From: Lepidonotus clava
Lineage: Eukaryota > Annelida > Polychaeta > Phyllodocida > Polynoidae
Direction: 5' to 3'
Assembly (NCBI GenBank): GCA_936440205.1
Contig: OW387141.1
Location: 45,145,307-45,209,306 of the forward strand
DNA: 64,000 bases
Of the stretch, positions 21,468 through 33,946 are shown in pieces. A program made the position numbers and the translations under genes. Every line of letters begins with the position of its first letter. Position 1 is the first letter of the stretch. The notes under the pieces were generated by a model that saw nothing but the letters and a program-made list of their open reading frames with translations, was not told where the DNA came from and ran no database searches.

Positions 21468-23155
21468 CTATAGAGAGAGGCTGGAGGGATGGCTTTCCAA
21501 AGGTAAGATGTCAACATGGACTAGAATGAGGACTAGACTGAAAAGTGGCCTAGTATGAGGACTGGACTGAAACATGGCCACGTACGAGAACTGGACTGAA
21601 TGCAGGACTAGAGTTATCCTTCACAAGGACTGATTTCTTGTGGATAACATTTTCCAATACTCAAAACTATTACTTTATACTATCATAATTACTCAGTTGC
21701 TTAGGCCCTATATCAACCATATGAGCAGTGTTAATATAATGAGACTCTATTTATGTGAAATCCAAAAAACCTGTATTTCTATAGTACCCGGCACTACTCA
21801 CCCTACACCTTAGAGTTTAAAGGCAATGGCGCCATTATACACATGGCCAAAAAACCAAAGTCCTTCAATCCTAATGAAAATTGGCATAAATGTACATTAG
21901 TATATAGGCAACTCATAAATGAAAAAGAAAAATGTAGCACTATTCTAGTTTTAGACCTACATGGGTTCGAATATGGCTAATTTCATGAACATTTCAAAAC
22001 TGTTGAAAAGGACTTTAGATGAAAATGTCAACATTTTTGCTTATATCTTTTTTGATCGATATACTACATCTAAGTAGTAAATAACTATGGTTTCATATCA
22101 ATCTTGGGGATAAAAAACAATTGTTGTATTCATTATGGCAAAATTTTAAAATGGGTTTTAAGCTAAAAATACATAGGTACCCACATAAATCCATTTTCCT
22201 TATCAGAACAGATATGTAGCTTTCCTGACCAAGTTAGCATGGTGGCCCCCAATTTTTTTTCCAGAAAATGATAGATAACACCTAAATTTACATTATATGT
22301 AATTGTAAAGAATTTCTTAAGGTTGAATTTTTTTGGGTAAACATTTTTATCAGAAATTTTTTATTTTATTTAATATATTTAACAATTTATTTAAAATAAA
22401 AGGTATTTTCTATTCCAATAAAAGCCATATTACTTTCTAACTGGTGGATGGATTTTGTGTATATATGTCTTAGGTTTAGATTTCAATTGTTTTATAATTG
22501 ATTTGAGGGTTATTATGAAATTTCTCATGAAAACTCTACTTGGGCATATTTTTTACAAAAATTTTCATTTTAAAGGAATTATGGTCACATTGTTATATCT
22601 CTAGCACAAAAGTTTCCATGGTGACCCCCTATTTTTCTTACATTTTTAGGATACATATATGTCTAACTCTTTTTTCCTAAAGTTTAAAAAAATCTTAAGG
22701 TTGGATCTATAATGGCGCCATTGTCTTTAAAGAACATAGACAGTGTCTGTACTGGGTTTGAATTGTATCAATGATTTCAGAGTGAACTTCTCCCTAAACT
22801 GGCTGATTGTATGAAGCCCTCAGAGACTAGTTGCATTCATGATTAGGGCAATCTCTAGAGATGGCAGTATTTAAAGGGAGCCCGAGAGATATCAATCTTG
22901 ACTTTTAATATCAATGAGTAGCTTCCGTGCAGAAGGATATATCACAAAACAACGCCTTTTCCTGTGTTGTTGTATAATAGATGTGCCCTAATATACGGAC
23001 GGAAATCTTTTCGAATTGTGCTCTGTATCTCCAAGGGTTGAAAAGGAAAAGAATGGTCCATAAATTATATATATAGCTCCTCCTCAGGCTTTCCTATCAG
23101 TGCGCAGTGCCAGGGAGCCTTCTGACACCCTGAGTGTATTTCACAGGACCTTTGA
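21468..23155. repeat. Second copy of the tandem duplication, interrupted
   Basis: Matches the first copy in order from the GAGAGGCTGGAGGGATGG region through CAGTGCGCAGTG and CTGAGTGTATTTCACAGGAC. It is broken at the TTTAAAG near its middle by the 903-bp element at 21823-22725. Without the insert it is about 780 bp. Confidence 0.8.
21823..22725. mobile_element. 903-bp inverted-repeat element (TGGCGCCA ends)
   Basis: The left end GCAATGGCGCCATTATA and right-end complement GACAATGGCGCCATTATA form terminal inverted repeats. TTTAAAG occurs on both sides (21816-21822 and 22726-22732), while the uninterrupted first copy of the duplication has it once. This reads as a 7-bp target duplication or, equally, a TTAA duplication with ends AGGCAATGG and AGACAATGG; the palindromic flank cannot separate them. 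The interior is AT-rich and encodes nothing recognisable. Confidence 0.75.
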
Positions 23156-23449
23156 GTATAAACATCGAAAGAATGTACAGAAAGTAAAGATCTTTATTTA
23201 GGCAGTCATTGAAAAAATATCTGAATCCATATTTTTGTAAACGATCGGGCCAATTAGTCATTAATCAGTGTATATCTGCGATTGTCATATGATAAACGAA
23301 TTCCAGCTATAGTGTTGCTTTAGATAATTACTTCAAAGAATGTCTAATATCATTGTTTTCTGTACAATGTAGATCTTTCTTAGACTGGACACCAAATTGG
23401 ATGAAATTGAAATTCCAGGAATTCCATAATGAATCAATGCAAAGATGTT

Positions 23450-23481
<32 letters not shown>

Positions 23482-24004
23482 TGAATCCCGTGTTTCAATA
23501 TACAATGGTAGAGGTTATCAGAAATAGCAGCATTCTAAACCAAACACAGCTGCCGAATACAGAACTGCGAAACATCGACCTTTTTTTGATATCACTTCAG
23601 TCCTGTTTGCATCAAACTCGTCCATTATGAATGGGGAGTTTCATTCAGTGGCTCTAATGTAGCTTCAGCTATCAATAAAGGCTGTATTCTATTTTACAAC
23701 TTTAGTTTATTATTTTTTACACGGCATTCTGGCGATGTGATGAAGGATCTGTCTACCAGAATTTAATTTTAGGGATGTTTGGGCCCTGTAAACATCTTTT
23801 TGTTATTGTAACTGTCACACAGCCTTTATCTGTAGGGTGCCTTAGCACACCCCCTGACACACGGCAGCCCTGCTATTTTTTTATACTGCCATCAGGACCC
23901 CCTACACTGACCAATGAGGGTAGCTGTTTCAAATGCCCTGGCTACTGGTACACAAAACTGACCAATGGGCAGTCAATTCACAAAACACGCACCTTTACTA
24001 TATA
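23156..24004. other. Intergenic, nothing recognised
   Basis: AT-rich, with an alternating AT run at 23449-23480. No genes. Confidence 0.45.
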
Positions 24005-24199
24005 ACTTTACTCCCGATTTTAACAAGTGTATGTGAGAATAACAGTTAGATATGGACATGTTACATAATAGGTTGTTAATTTTCTATCAAACAATATGTA
24101 ACATCCGGTGTAACATGTGCGATCTTTTACTGTATATTTGGTAACAAGTAATACATAATTGAATTGCCTGCAGTCAGAATCATCTAGTGGAATACAGGT
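24005..24199. mobile_element. MITE relic, GTATTCCACTA family
   Basis: The right end is clear: complement ACCTGTATTCCACTAGATGA, with TTA outside. The interior words ATGTAACATCC fit the family. The left end is worn and only approximate. Confidence 0.45.
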
Positions 24200-24229
24200 T
24201 TAAAGTTCTATATATGGTTGTGTATAGCC

Positions 24230-24830
24230 CGGTTGTCTAACCTCTCCCGTTATGTCATGGATGGTGCGGGAGCCGCCGCTCTAAGCCCAGGCAATATTGT
24301 CACTATGACATATTAGTCTCCAGCCTCCACTACACCGGTGTAAATTGACTGATACAGCCGACCTAATAGTGCCATAAAGCTTTAATTAAAATCACCCCTG
24401 CACTGCTGCTATATCTCCCCGTAAAGACCCAGATCTTTGCATGATACCATAAATATTCCCGACACTATCAGCTCTGGGCGCTGCGGAGGCCGTGCCGGAT
24501 TGATTCGCTATGGTTTTTAATTGTTAGGGTCCGGGAGAATAAGAATTTATTGTTTTATTTTTCCGTGGCATTGGATGGAATCGTATTAAATGTTGAGTTA
24601 TGAAAGGAAGAATCACATAAATGTGTGCCCGCCTTTCCATCAGTCTCGATGTCCAAAGGGAGAAAAAATGAATGAGAAATAAATGACGAAGGTATGGACT
24701 TTATATTGGTCATTAATGTGTGTGGCCTCGGCGATAAGTCATTTGACAGCCTTAAATGGTCAGTGCTCGTCAGAAAATGAAGTTCTAGTACGGATATAAA
24801 AAGATGCTTCGCTCAATGCGAACTCGTAGA
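24230..24830. promoter_or_regulatory. Candidate conserved regulatory block
   Basis: A GC-richer non-coding block with homeodomain-core words (TTAATTAAAATC, GTTTTTAATTG, GTCATTAATG) and forkhead or HOX-like words (TTTATTGTTTTATT, AGAAATAAATGAC). No open frame or repeat explains the sequence. The call rests on composition and word clustering only. Confidence 0.35.
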
Positions 24831-25850
24831 AACCTGTACCTGAATCAATTCAACAGTCCCAAAAGAGAACTTGCCGATACGCACAGGTACTGAAGCAAGA
24901 AGGACTAGATGTTCTATGTGCGTCCAGAATAACTTTTTGAAGCTCTGAAGTGCGTTACAAATTATTCAGGCACATCCAAGAGAGCGATTTGCAAGTTGTT
25001 CCTTTCCTTTTTGATGGAAACACAGTCCTTTGGAGCCACTTCCATTGACATACAGTGAGGCACAGTGCCCTCTAAAACACATTTCGTTGATTTATAAGTA
25101 TCTAGCTCTACCTTTATAGTATATAAGCCTACTTTCACCAATATACTTCCTGTCCCAGCGTGTTTCAAAACGACCCCTTGGCATTTTACTCCACTTTGCG
25201 CGGCTATATATTAATATGAGTGCGGTGTAAGGGGAGGTGGCCAAGCGGGATGGGCTGGGGGCTATAGTGCAGTGTCGGTTTATACCTGACTTTATATCCC
25301 AAGCCCTCCTAACCCCAGCACTGTAGGCCTGACTAGGGTGACTTATATAGGCCCCAGAATACGGGGGGAATTCCCCAGAGTGAGGGGGAGGAGACTCCCA
25401 CCATATTTTGAAGTGAGGATACGCAAATGTATATAGGCTAGGTAATTGCACAACCTCGCGTATCACATTATAGATATGGGAAACAGAATCTCATTTCCTG
25501 TTCGACTGCTGGCTGGGATGAAAGAAAACATACCCTCTGTTTAGGCCATGTATGGGAAACTTGAATATAATATATTATTTTGGTGTGTGAATTATTGGAT
25601 TGAACTATTTTACATTTAGGTCGACATTGTTTCCTTAGAGAAATATAAGTACGTTACAGTGAAATATTCAGTGGTCAACTGCCATAGGGACTAAAAATAA
25701 TCAGGCTACATCACTTGTAGAAACGATTTAAGTCATAAGCCAAGCTTGTAAAGGGTGTATCAGGTAGCAATTTGGCCTAGATACCTTATGAAATGAATGA
25801 AAATCCTTCCTTCCATTTCCAATCAATAAACCTCAGTTTCAATGAGGGAG
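24831..25850. other. Intergenic, nothing recognised
   Basis: Only short unsupported frames. 25210-25410 is GC-richer and could be regulatory. Confidence 0.4.
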
Positions 25851-25868
25851 TATATCAGACTCGTAAGT

Positions 25869-25884
25869 ACCCCCCCCCCCCCCA
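25869..25884. repeat. Poly-C tract
   Basis: A run of about sixteen C. Simple sequence. Confidence 0.9.
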
Positions 25885-26130
25885 ATAACTGTACCCATCG
25901 CAGGAAGGTGGCCGGGGATGTGGGACCTGTACACCCCGGGACCTGCAGAGGGGCCGGAGTGGACGAGGACAAAATGGGTTGTTAATCATCGCTGCTGGTA
26001 TCATGACTATTAAGGGGAGGAGAACGACCCCGCTGAGAGGGTGGGGAGGTTAGCTGACCGTTCACGGGTACATGGGCTGAATCTCCGAGTAGGGGCCAGC
26101 CTGACCCGGGCTGGACCTCCGTGACAAGGT
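25885..26130. promoter_or_regulatory. GC-rich block, candidate regulatory element
   Basis: Non-coding GC-rich block in AT-rich flanks. GGGTTGTTAATCATC (homeodomain-like) lies at 25976-25990. Confidence 0.2.
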
Positions 26131-26236
26131 ATACCGTACATTAAGCAGTATTATGTCTGCAGACGTTTCTACATGCAATACACCGATGAAGCGGTTCTAT
26201 CTTTAGCTATAAACCTCGTGCTATGACATAGACATA

Positions 26237-26350
26237 CCATATATATATATATATATATATATACATAATATATGTATATATATATATGTGTGTGTGTGTG
26301 TATGTGTGTGTCTTTGTGTCTCATTGTATGTGTGCACGCGCGCGCGTGTG
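26237..26350. repeat. (AT)n and (GT)n compound microsatellite
   Basis: Alternating AT, then TATG, then GT, then a CGCG-containing stretch. Prone to Z-DNA. Confidence 0.9.
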
Positions 26351-27125
26351 TGCGTACGATGTATACATAAATCAGGTAGTCTTTTCGAGCAAGAAACAAG
26401 AAGAACCAGGAAAACCCACGAGAGGAAATAGATGCAAAAACGAAATACTGACTTGAACATTCTTGTTTTATCTTGCTATTATTCATATTGCTATAGTTTT
26501 ATTATCAAAATATCAAGGTATATACCCGGTACATGTTTATACTGTTGTGTAAACAAAGAACAATATTCGGAGCAAACAAAATGCCGAATGTCACCTTGCT
26601 CATATGGCACTTGCCCAATTGCAACCTTCCCACTTCCCCAATTAACGATGCAGGCCTCATTCAGATTGTGGGACCCTCGTAATTACTGGCTACAATTGAC
26701 AGTTTGCCTCAGTCACATCTGTTGACAGGTAACCATTTATAATAGAGTCTATAGTAGGCCTATGTCCGAAGCTGACTCAGTGTTTTCCTTTGTCGTTTTT
26801 TGGGGGGGGACAAATTTTAAAAATAGTGTATTTACATATACTTATTTCGAGAAAACTTTTCTTAACACCATTTCGAAAAATATAATTGATTTTTCTTACA
26901 GTTCATGCAAAACTATTATTTGCCACTTCATATAATCGTGTATAATGAAAGGATCCAGCAATTACCCGGATGTATATCACAGTGGAGTTGTAATGATGAC
27001 GTTCCTTCCTCAAAATGGATCACTTGCCCTATTAGTGACTGAAGCAACACTATAATCGACACAGAATTATCTAATAACAATCACGATTTTTAGAACCTAT
27101 AGATTTAAGGTTTATTTCGTAGCCA
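26351..27125. other. Intergenic, nothing recognised
   Basis: AT-rich, no genes or repeats recognised. Confidence 0.45.
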
Positions 27126-27129
27126 CATT

Positions 27130-27560
27130 CTCATGATACTGAAAAATGGCCACATGACCACGTCCGCACACGGGTTATATAGTCCAGTAAGTGTCCAGCC
27201 GTCCACTAGGGTTCCACGAGGTGCCACCATACCGCCCCACCCGGGGAAATATCCCTCGTTCCCCGGCCACTCCAGGCCTGACAGGTATGACTGAGGGCCG
27301 GCCCGCACCCCGCCCTTTGTGGGTATAGCCCTAACGAGGACACGGCCCGCGTATAAATGGTCCATGAATTATGGACGAAATACCAAGCCATTGTCATTGT
27401 TTTCTCATTCTGGGCGTGAACAATGGCCAGTGTCATAAATCCATTCATAAATCGCCGCCTAGATCCCTGCCTTTTTCCTGGCGGCTTTGGTGACGTGATT
27501 GAATGGGTAGGGGGATGACTATAAACATAGTAGGCGCCTGTGGCGGTGGTAGTGGTTTTA
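27130..27560. promoter_or_regulatory. Candidate conserved regulatory block
   Basis: GC-richer non-coding DNA with GAACAATGGCC (SOX word, 27418-27428), CATAAATCC and CATAAATCG (posterior-HOX or CDX-like), and GGTGACGTGATTG. No coding frame. Confidence 0.3.
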
Positions 27561-27969
27561 GCCCTTCACTCGTCTTAGGGTAAGAAGGTATGATCCTCTG
27601 ATCGCTTCAGCCCGCTCATATATTTCGATGATACTAAAGTTGTGATACCCTTTAGAATAGATCTAAAATACGTCTTTTCATAATAACATTATATTTCGCA
27701 TGTTAATGTTCAAGTTTTCCCCTGGCCGTAAAGTGGGCTTGTAGTTTTACTTGAAATCGTATATTTCATCTAGCAGATTGTTCTGCTGATTCGATTCGTA
27801 TAGACAGTGAGCTTATTACTAATTGATGTTTTCAAGGAACGTATAACTTTAATTGTCGAAATTGTTATAGTCCAATCAAAGTAACGCAAGTTCTTTATGG
27901 TTTACAATGTCAGTGTATGCTATGGTGATAGATGTAGTATACAACCTACAATTTTGTGAAGTGTTTGCA

Positions 27970-28155
27970 TATTGCAATACAATCAATATTTTCAAACAAT
28001 CTGATATATAACACTACTATTGTGATCATAGGATCCTTTAATTTTTACCTGTAATGTTATTTTGCAATACAATCAATATCTTCAAACAATCTGATATATA
28101 ACACTACTTTTATGATCGTAGGACCCTTTCATCTTTACCTGTAATGTTATTGGAC
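27970..28155. repeat. Tandem duplication of ~97 bp
   Basis: Two copies beginning TTGCAATACAATCAATAT and ending TTTACCTGTAATGTTATT lie head to tail, differing at a few bases. No coding frame. Confidence 0.85.
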
Positions 28156-28642
28156 CAAACCTGACCCATTGCCCTCTCCTTTTAAAGGCATGCTAATCCC
28201 AGGGCCCGCCCAATATACCTCCACATCAATGTGCTCTAATATGCTGACTTCGATTCTGAATTAAGTCCTTCACACCTGCAATACCTAGAATGTAGACAGT
28301 TACAGAATGTAACCTTGACGTTATGTGCAAACTGCTGTTAGCGTATTGCTGACAACGCATAATAATGATTTATAAAATGAGTAGCATATAGGAGAATATA
28401 GATAGAAATCATCTAAATCGAATGTTGAAAAGAAGACCATAAGTGAATATAAAATTGGAGTATTCCAATAAAGATAGAAAATTAAGTAGTCAATATTATT
28501 CAAGTATGAACATATGAGTGTTTTCCCCGAAGGAATCTGAATTAATTGTTTTCAAATGCTATGTGCATTTTCAGTACTTTTAACATAAAAGCACATCACC
28601 AATTTGAAAAGGAGAATAATAGTATAGGGAAGGATAATCCCC
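28156..28642. other. Spacer, nothing recognised
   Basis: A POU-like word ATGCTAAT occurs at 28189-28196. Otherwise unremarkable. Confidence 0.4.
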
Positions 28643-29007
28643 CCCAGCCAAGCTGCGACTTAACAGAAACGTTCTGCAACTATACTTCTTTTAGTCAGTC
28701 TGGTACTTTTTGAGATGGCACATAACAATTACATTATTTATGGTTAGGTCAAATCCTCACCAAATCAGAATATTATTAAAACAGTTTTTGTTGGTTAGGT
28801 AAGGACAAAACCAAAACATAATGTTATAAGGATATTCTGTTTAGGTTGAATAACATAATCAGAATGTTATCATAATGTCACAGTACAGCGTCACAGCAGT
28901 AAGTTGCTGCAACGTTGTTGGAGCCATCAAAATAACGTACCTAGAACCAATACAGAATCAAACAGACGTTGGTGCAACGCTATGGTAACGTCACGTGCTT
29001 GGCTGGG
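28643..29007. mobile_element. 365-bp inverted-repeat element (CCCAGCCAAG ends)
   Basis: The left end CCCAGCCAAG and right end CTTGGCTGGG are exact complements. The interior (GTTATAAGGATATTCTG, ATCATAATGTCACAGTAC, TGGTAACGTCACG) matches the copy at 54689-55053, which is also 365 bp. No coding capacity. The superfamily is not certain: no clear target duplication is visible. Confidence 0.7.
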
Positions 29008-29021
29008 CCAGTCCCAGGCAC

Positions 29022-29049
29022 CATTTTGTGTGTGTGTCGGTGTGTGTTT

Positions 29050-29084
<35 letters not shown>

Positions 29085-29090
29085 TGTCTG
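29022..29090. repeat. (GT)n microsatellite
   Basis: Interrupted then uninterrupted GT dinucleotides immediately after the 365-bp element. Confidence 0.9.
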
Positions 29091-30206
29091 AATGTCACAG
29101 AATAGTATAAGACCGTCGCAGAATGTTACTTTTGCGTTGCCCATCGGCTGGGTAACTAATGGACGTGGTTTATACTAGTAGTATAAGAAAAGAATGCTTT
29201 GGGCCTGGTTGAATTCCACCACTTTGAGGATGGATTCCCACCACCTGGGTCTCTCTAGGCCGAGGGAAACACCAGCCATCCATCTACTGTTTTTATAGGA
29301 GGGATCTCAGTGAGTCTAACCGTATGTGACGGTCCACTGTCTAAAGAGGTAAAAAGGGCAAATAGCTCCTGAAAGGAAATAACCATGAGATGCAATTCTC
29401 ATCAAATTTGTATGAGGACAATTTCACTCCTTATTCGTACCGATGGTTTGTTATTCCTTAAAACTTCATACTAATGCTGGGATAAGTTACAAATACTAAG
29501 TGGACACTGCTATCAAGTATTTTTGTTATGTATTGGGAAAAAGAAATTAAGGGAAAACTGTCTGATGTCGAATGTATGAAACTGAATACTCAGTTTTGTT
29601 ATTACTGTTCGACACTCTTTATCTCACTAATTGATACTGAAAAACTATACTGGATACAACGTTGCGCTACACTTATTTCAGTCCTAACAACATTGATTGT
29701 CTGGAGTATAAGGTTTAGTCTCGTTACAATTATCTTGCAACACATTGAATGCATAGAAATATTAAATGTGTTATCGTTATGAAGTAGGTGCAGTAGGAAG
29801 ATATGGAACCTGTAAAAGCATACCAATCTCTCTACTTCAGTGAAAGAGAATATCAAGTTCTCCGCTGGCACTCCATTTATTTCTGAATCCAGTTGAATAA
29901 TACCAGTTTGATTTGCTGTAAATGTAATGGAGTTTGTTTCCTCTATCAGATAGGTCTTCGAATCGAGACAAACATGGAAAACCTGTAATAGAATTATAGA
30001 TTGGAAATACGAACAGCAGTCTCAAGGGGTACAACAAAACAAAACAATTTGTGAACCTAATATTCTCCACCCTAGGCTGAAACTTGATGCCCAGTTAAAA
30101 CCCAACTCCCCTCGGAGGGGGCGGATCTACCCCCGTCAAGGGCTGGGTTTTAGATCCAATTCTGTCTCTATTGTGATTGGGTCGGTCGGTTCATAAAAAG
30201 TCGTGA
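29091..30206. other. Intergenic with a short palindromic stretch
   Basis: No genes. At 30094-30153 nested complements (TAAAACCCA with TGGGTTTTA, and CCCCTCGGAGGGG) could form a hairpin. Confidence 0.4.
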
Positions 30207-30209
30207 TTA

Positions 30210-30414
30210 AAGGCCATATTCCACTCTCTGATTTTACTCGCAATTTCGAAAATCACAAGAAGGAATAAGTGCTCACTATAGACATGTTATATACCATTAG
30301 AACACATTTTGAAGAATCTCTCAAATGGTGTGTAACATGTAGGGGTTCTTGTAAAATATTTAACAGAAACTTGAAAGTGAATGAAGTGTAGTCAAAATCG
30401 CGTAGTGGAAGCTT
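30210..30414. mobile_element. MITE, GTATTCCACTA family
   Basis: Left end AAGGCCATATTCCACTCTCT after TTA; right-end complement CTGAAGCTTCCACTACGCGA. The interior word TCTCAAATGGTGTGTAACAT is shared with the family. Confidence 0.6.
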
Positions 30415-30416
30415 CA

Positions 30417-31857
30417 GTCGCCTGCTTGGCTTTGCTGATCGCCGGGAGACCGGCGGAAATCGTTTGGAAGTATGTGATACCTTTGGGAACAAGTGTTCAA
30501 ATGTAAATGAGAAATAAATGATTTATTGTAATTGTACTCGCTAAACATCTTCAATGTGGAATGAATTATAAGCAAAAATAGACATGGTCGAGGCTTCGAG
30601 TAAGCTACATCCGTGTTATTGGCAGGCAACTAGTAATTACTATGCTATCATAAAATTCAGTAAGGCACATCATAAGAATGAAGAGGGTTTTGAGGGATAG
30701 TAATTTATTTTTTAATATACACTTTGTGAGAGTAAAATGAATGCAAATAATAGTGTCAGCCTGAAAGAGATGTCAATACAGGCACTGATAAACCTTTAGT
30801 ACTAAAGTAAAGTTCTTGACGCAATGATTATACACTAGATATAACTGAATCAAAGCTTTGAGGAGATGGGAGTCTACAGTAATAAGTACAATAAGTGGCC
30901 TCGGTAGCATTACCATCATCATTATCATCACCATTACCGCCACCATTACCATTACCATCATGCTCAGTGTGGGAATTGTTTCCTGCTGTTGGTTTGTTTG
31001 CGGTAGACCTGTTTGTTGGGGGAGGCATTACGACACCCTGGTGACGACAGGGGTACACTATATCACCTAAACTGCTGTTCCTCGTATGTAGTGGGTACAA
31101 TTACAAAATTTGCCTGAAGTCATAAAGCTTTAACCTTGGCTTCATTGATTGCTTTCAGAAATAAGAAACCAATTGAATGGCAAACATCTGTATCTAAAGA
31201 GAATAAATACAAGTTAATAATAAGATATGTTTATAAAAATATTGTTCATCCTTTATTTTGGAAAAGCATGAGGGTTGTTTTTCATAATTCTTGGATGACA
31301 GATTTTCTTTTTGATAATATCTAAAGATAAATCCAATTTTATATCTAAAACGAAAACCGTAAGGGATCTACGTGAATTTCATTCTTGACCCTTACGTAAT
31401 CTCCCATCATTTAACGCTGGAGGAAGGGTAGAGTCTTGCTGAAAGAAATTGTGGCAATAACCCCACCAAATCTCACGGACGTGACGCCATATTCAGATTT
31501 TCCTCCGATAAAGTCAACATTAAACAGCACAGCTCACGAACAATACACACAAAAAATGTCATTTCACGTCCGATTCAAATGAAAGCGCATTAAGTTCTCG
31601 GAAATCAGTTGAATACAGAATTAGATGGTATTAGATGTCACATTTAGGCATATGCTAAAGTTATAAGCACATTTCCATTAGCAAATTCGAATCTCTTTAG
31701 ATAAAACAGCATTAGAACCAGTTTGTTTGATGTGCTGTCAGATTGGCTTCCGAATGCGTGGGCTGCGGAGGACTGATTGGGGAGTATGGTGTGATACAAA
31801 GGGACTACTATCTAAAGTATCGAAAGCAAACAAGTCCAAGCATGACCCATGGGACCT
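30417..31857. other. Intergenic with an (ATC)n-like microsatellite
   Basis: No genes. 30910-30961 is an imperfect ACC/ATC trinucleotide repeat. The rest is unassigned. Confidence 0.45.
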
Positions 31858-32060
31858 AATTGGACCCAGCAGGACCCAGCATGGCCAAGTTGAACCCAGC
31901 AGCACCTAAATGGACCTAGCAAGACCAAAAACTACCTAACACTACCGAACAAAATCCAAATTGGATAAACAGGACTCGGCAGGTCCTAGTGGGACCATTC
32001 AGGACCCAACAAAACCCAACAGGACCAAGCAACATTAAGCAGGACCCAGTGAGACTGAAG
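31858..32060. repeat. 10-bp-period minisatellite, left part
   Basis: Degenerate tandem copies of a 10-base unit close to AGGACCCAGC, in constant phase for about 200 bases. Not coding: every frame reads through because of composition. Confidence 0.75.
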
Positions 32061-32061
32061 G

Positions 32062-32245
32062 CCCATACCCATTAAGCAACTATAGCGGCAACAGGTGATG
32101 GGCTTTCCATCAATTTTCCTAGTGATTCCCCAGCGTTTCACTTGCCCGTTGCCCATCACACAGAAAGTATGCCGTACCCATGGAAAATCGTTTAATGATC
32201 CATTGATCATTCAGTTGCCCAGTCATTTTACCTAGTGGGTATGGG
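32062..32245. mobile_element. Short inverted-repeat element inside the 10-bp minisatellite
   Basis: The left end GCCCATACCCATTAAGCAAC and right-end complement CCCCATACCCACTAGGTAAA are inverted repeats. The 184-bp interior has no 10-bp period, while the minisatellite resumes on its right. A clear target duplication is not visible in the degenerate flank. Confidence 0.55.
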
Positions 32246-32785
32246 GACCATTCAGGACACAACAAGGTCCAACAGGTCCGACAGGTCCAACAGGTCCAAG
32301 CAAGATCAAGCAGGAACCAGTTAGACCACACTAAACCACATAGGACAGAGCAGCACCGGGTAGGACCATTATCAGTAAGCAAGGCCCAAGAGGACTTAAC
32401 AAAACCCAGCAGCACCCAATGGAACACAACAAGACCCAGCATGTCCCAACAGAATCAAGAAGTAGGATACGGCAGGAACCAACAGGATCCAGTAAAATCT
32501 AGACATACCTCAAAACCCACCTGGACCCAGTGGGACTCAACAGAAACCAGTAGGACCGAGCCAGACCTAGTGGTAGTAACAGGACCAGGTAAGACTGAGA
32601 AGAACAGGCAGGGACAAAATAGGACCCAGCGGGATCTAATGTAACCCAATGGGACCAAAAGGATCCAACAAGACCCAACAGGAGCCGAGTGGACCAATAA
32701 GGACCCATCATAACAAAGAGGTCCCACATGGAAAAATAAGACAATACAGGACTGAGTAGGACCGAGCAGGACCAAGCAGGATACT
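32246..32785. repeat. 10-bp-period minisatellite, right part
   Basis: Continues the AGGACCCAAC-like unit, including a local stretch of AACAGGTCCG and AACAGGTCCA, with a few phase shifts. With the left part, about 740 bases are repeat. The 10-base period is close to one turn of DNA. Confidence 0.75.
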
Positions 32786-32789
32786 TCTC

Positions 32790-33280
32790 AATGGCTCCAG
32801 CCCACCAGAACTACTTCAAGGAACTAATCATACAGACATGAATGAGAGCTTTCTGATGTAAGTGTTCCTCTGAAAAGTATGAAATGGTGCTATTGAAGGT
32901 AATGCACTGCGCGACACTTGACTTTCAATGAATCTTAAGCTAATGAAAGAAAGCCATAAAGATACGTTAAAGAAAAGGGAAAGGTTACCTTTAGTATTAG
33001 CAGCACCTTCACAAAACTTTATTCAAATTCTGGAAAGGTCTTATGAATGACTGTGATCTCTTCTTAGCCTTTATTGTGCCTTGATGTCCCCATATTCAAT
33101 GCCAAAGTAAATCAAATGTCTATTTTTGTCAAGTGGTGGTTCTGTACATCCGTTCCTGGACATTCCGGTGAGAGAATTGGTCCCAAAACAGAATGGATTG
33201 AAGTAGCACTGTTGTTGAGGCATTCCCCAACGTTCCCTGTGGAAAGTAAGTAAAACGTCAGCCATCCTTTAAGGTAAAGG
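32790..33280. other. Spacer, nothing recognised
   Basis: No coding signal or repeats. Confidence 0.4.
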
Positions 33281-33830
33281 TTAGCAGGACGTCAGCCTAG
33301 CACGTGTGGGCGGAGGGCACTCTATCTAAGACCTGGTCGTCTTTGTGCTCTGTCCTGGCCTAGAAATAAGCCTTGTGATTGAGGGACATCTGCGCCCTGA
33401 CCGCTGGAGACCGGGTTTTCTATACCTTTCCCTCCCCCCACTCCTCCCCACCTCACCTTCTATAGCGCCCAGGTGCGCCCAGGCCCCCAGAAGGCCACCT
33501 ATAATGGCCTGTCCACCTTGAACACTGAGTGCAGCACTTTCTTAGACCCTGCCACCAAAGACCCCGACATGACTTAGCAGGCTGTGTCCGTATTGAATTA
33601 ATTGGGAGGCGAGTTTGTGTACAGCCAAGGCTGGGTGGGGCCTTAAGGTTAAGGGGAAATCAGGGGGTAAGTGACAAGGGTCCTGATGGATGGATGTAAA
33701 TAGTGTTGGGTGGTTTCTACACGTGGTCACGTCTTAAAGGGGGATTGCGCGACAGGCCCAGATAAACCCGCCGATACCCGTGCCCCCGCACGTTAACATG
33801 GAGGGGAGTCAAGGACGAGATGTTTCTTAC
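33281..33830. promoter_or_regulatory. GC-richer blocks, candidate regulatory DNA
   Basis: 33281-33560 and 33725-33800 are GC-rich and non-coding, with AGGACGTCAGCC, TAGCACGTGTGGGCGG and ACGTGGTCACGTC, i.e. CRE-like and E-box-like words. Confidence 0.25.
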
Positions 33831-33868
33831 GGTTTGAGAACAGGGTATAAATGAAGGCAAACAAGTTT

Positions 33869-33910
33869 CAGGGGCGTAGCTGGCAGGTTCTTGGGTGTCT
33901 GGAACCGCCT

Positions 33911-33946
<36 letters not shown>

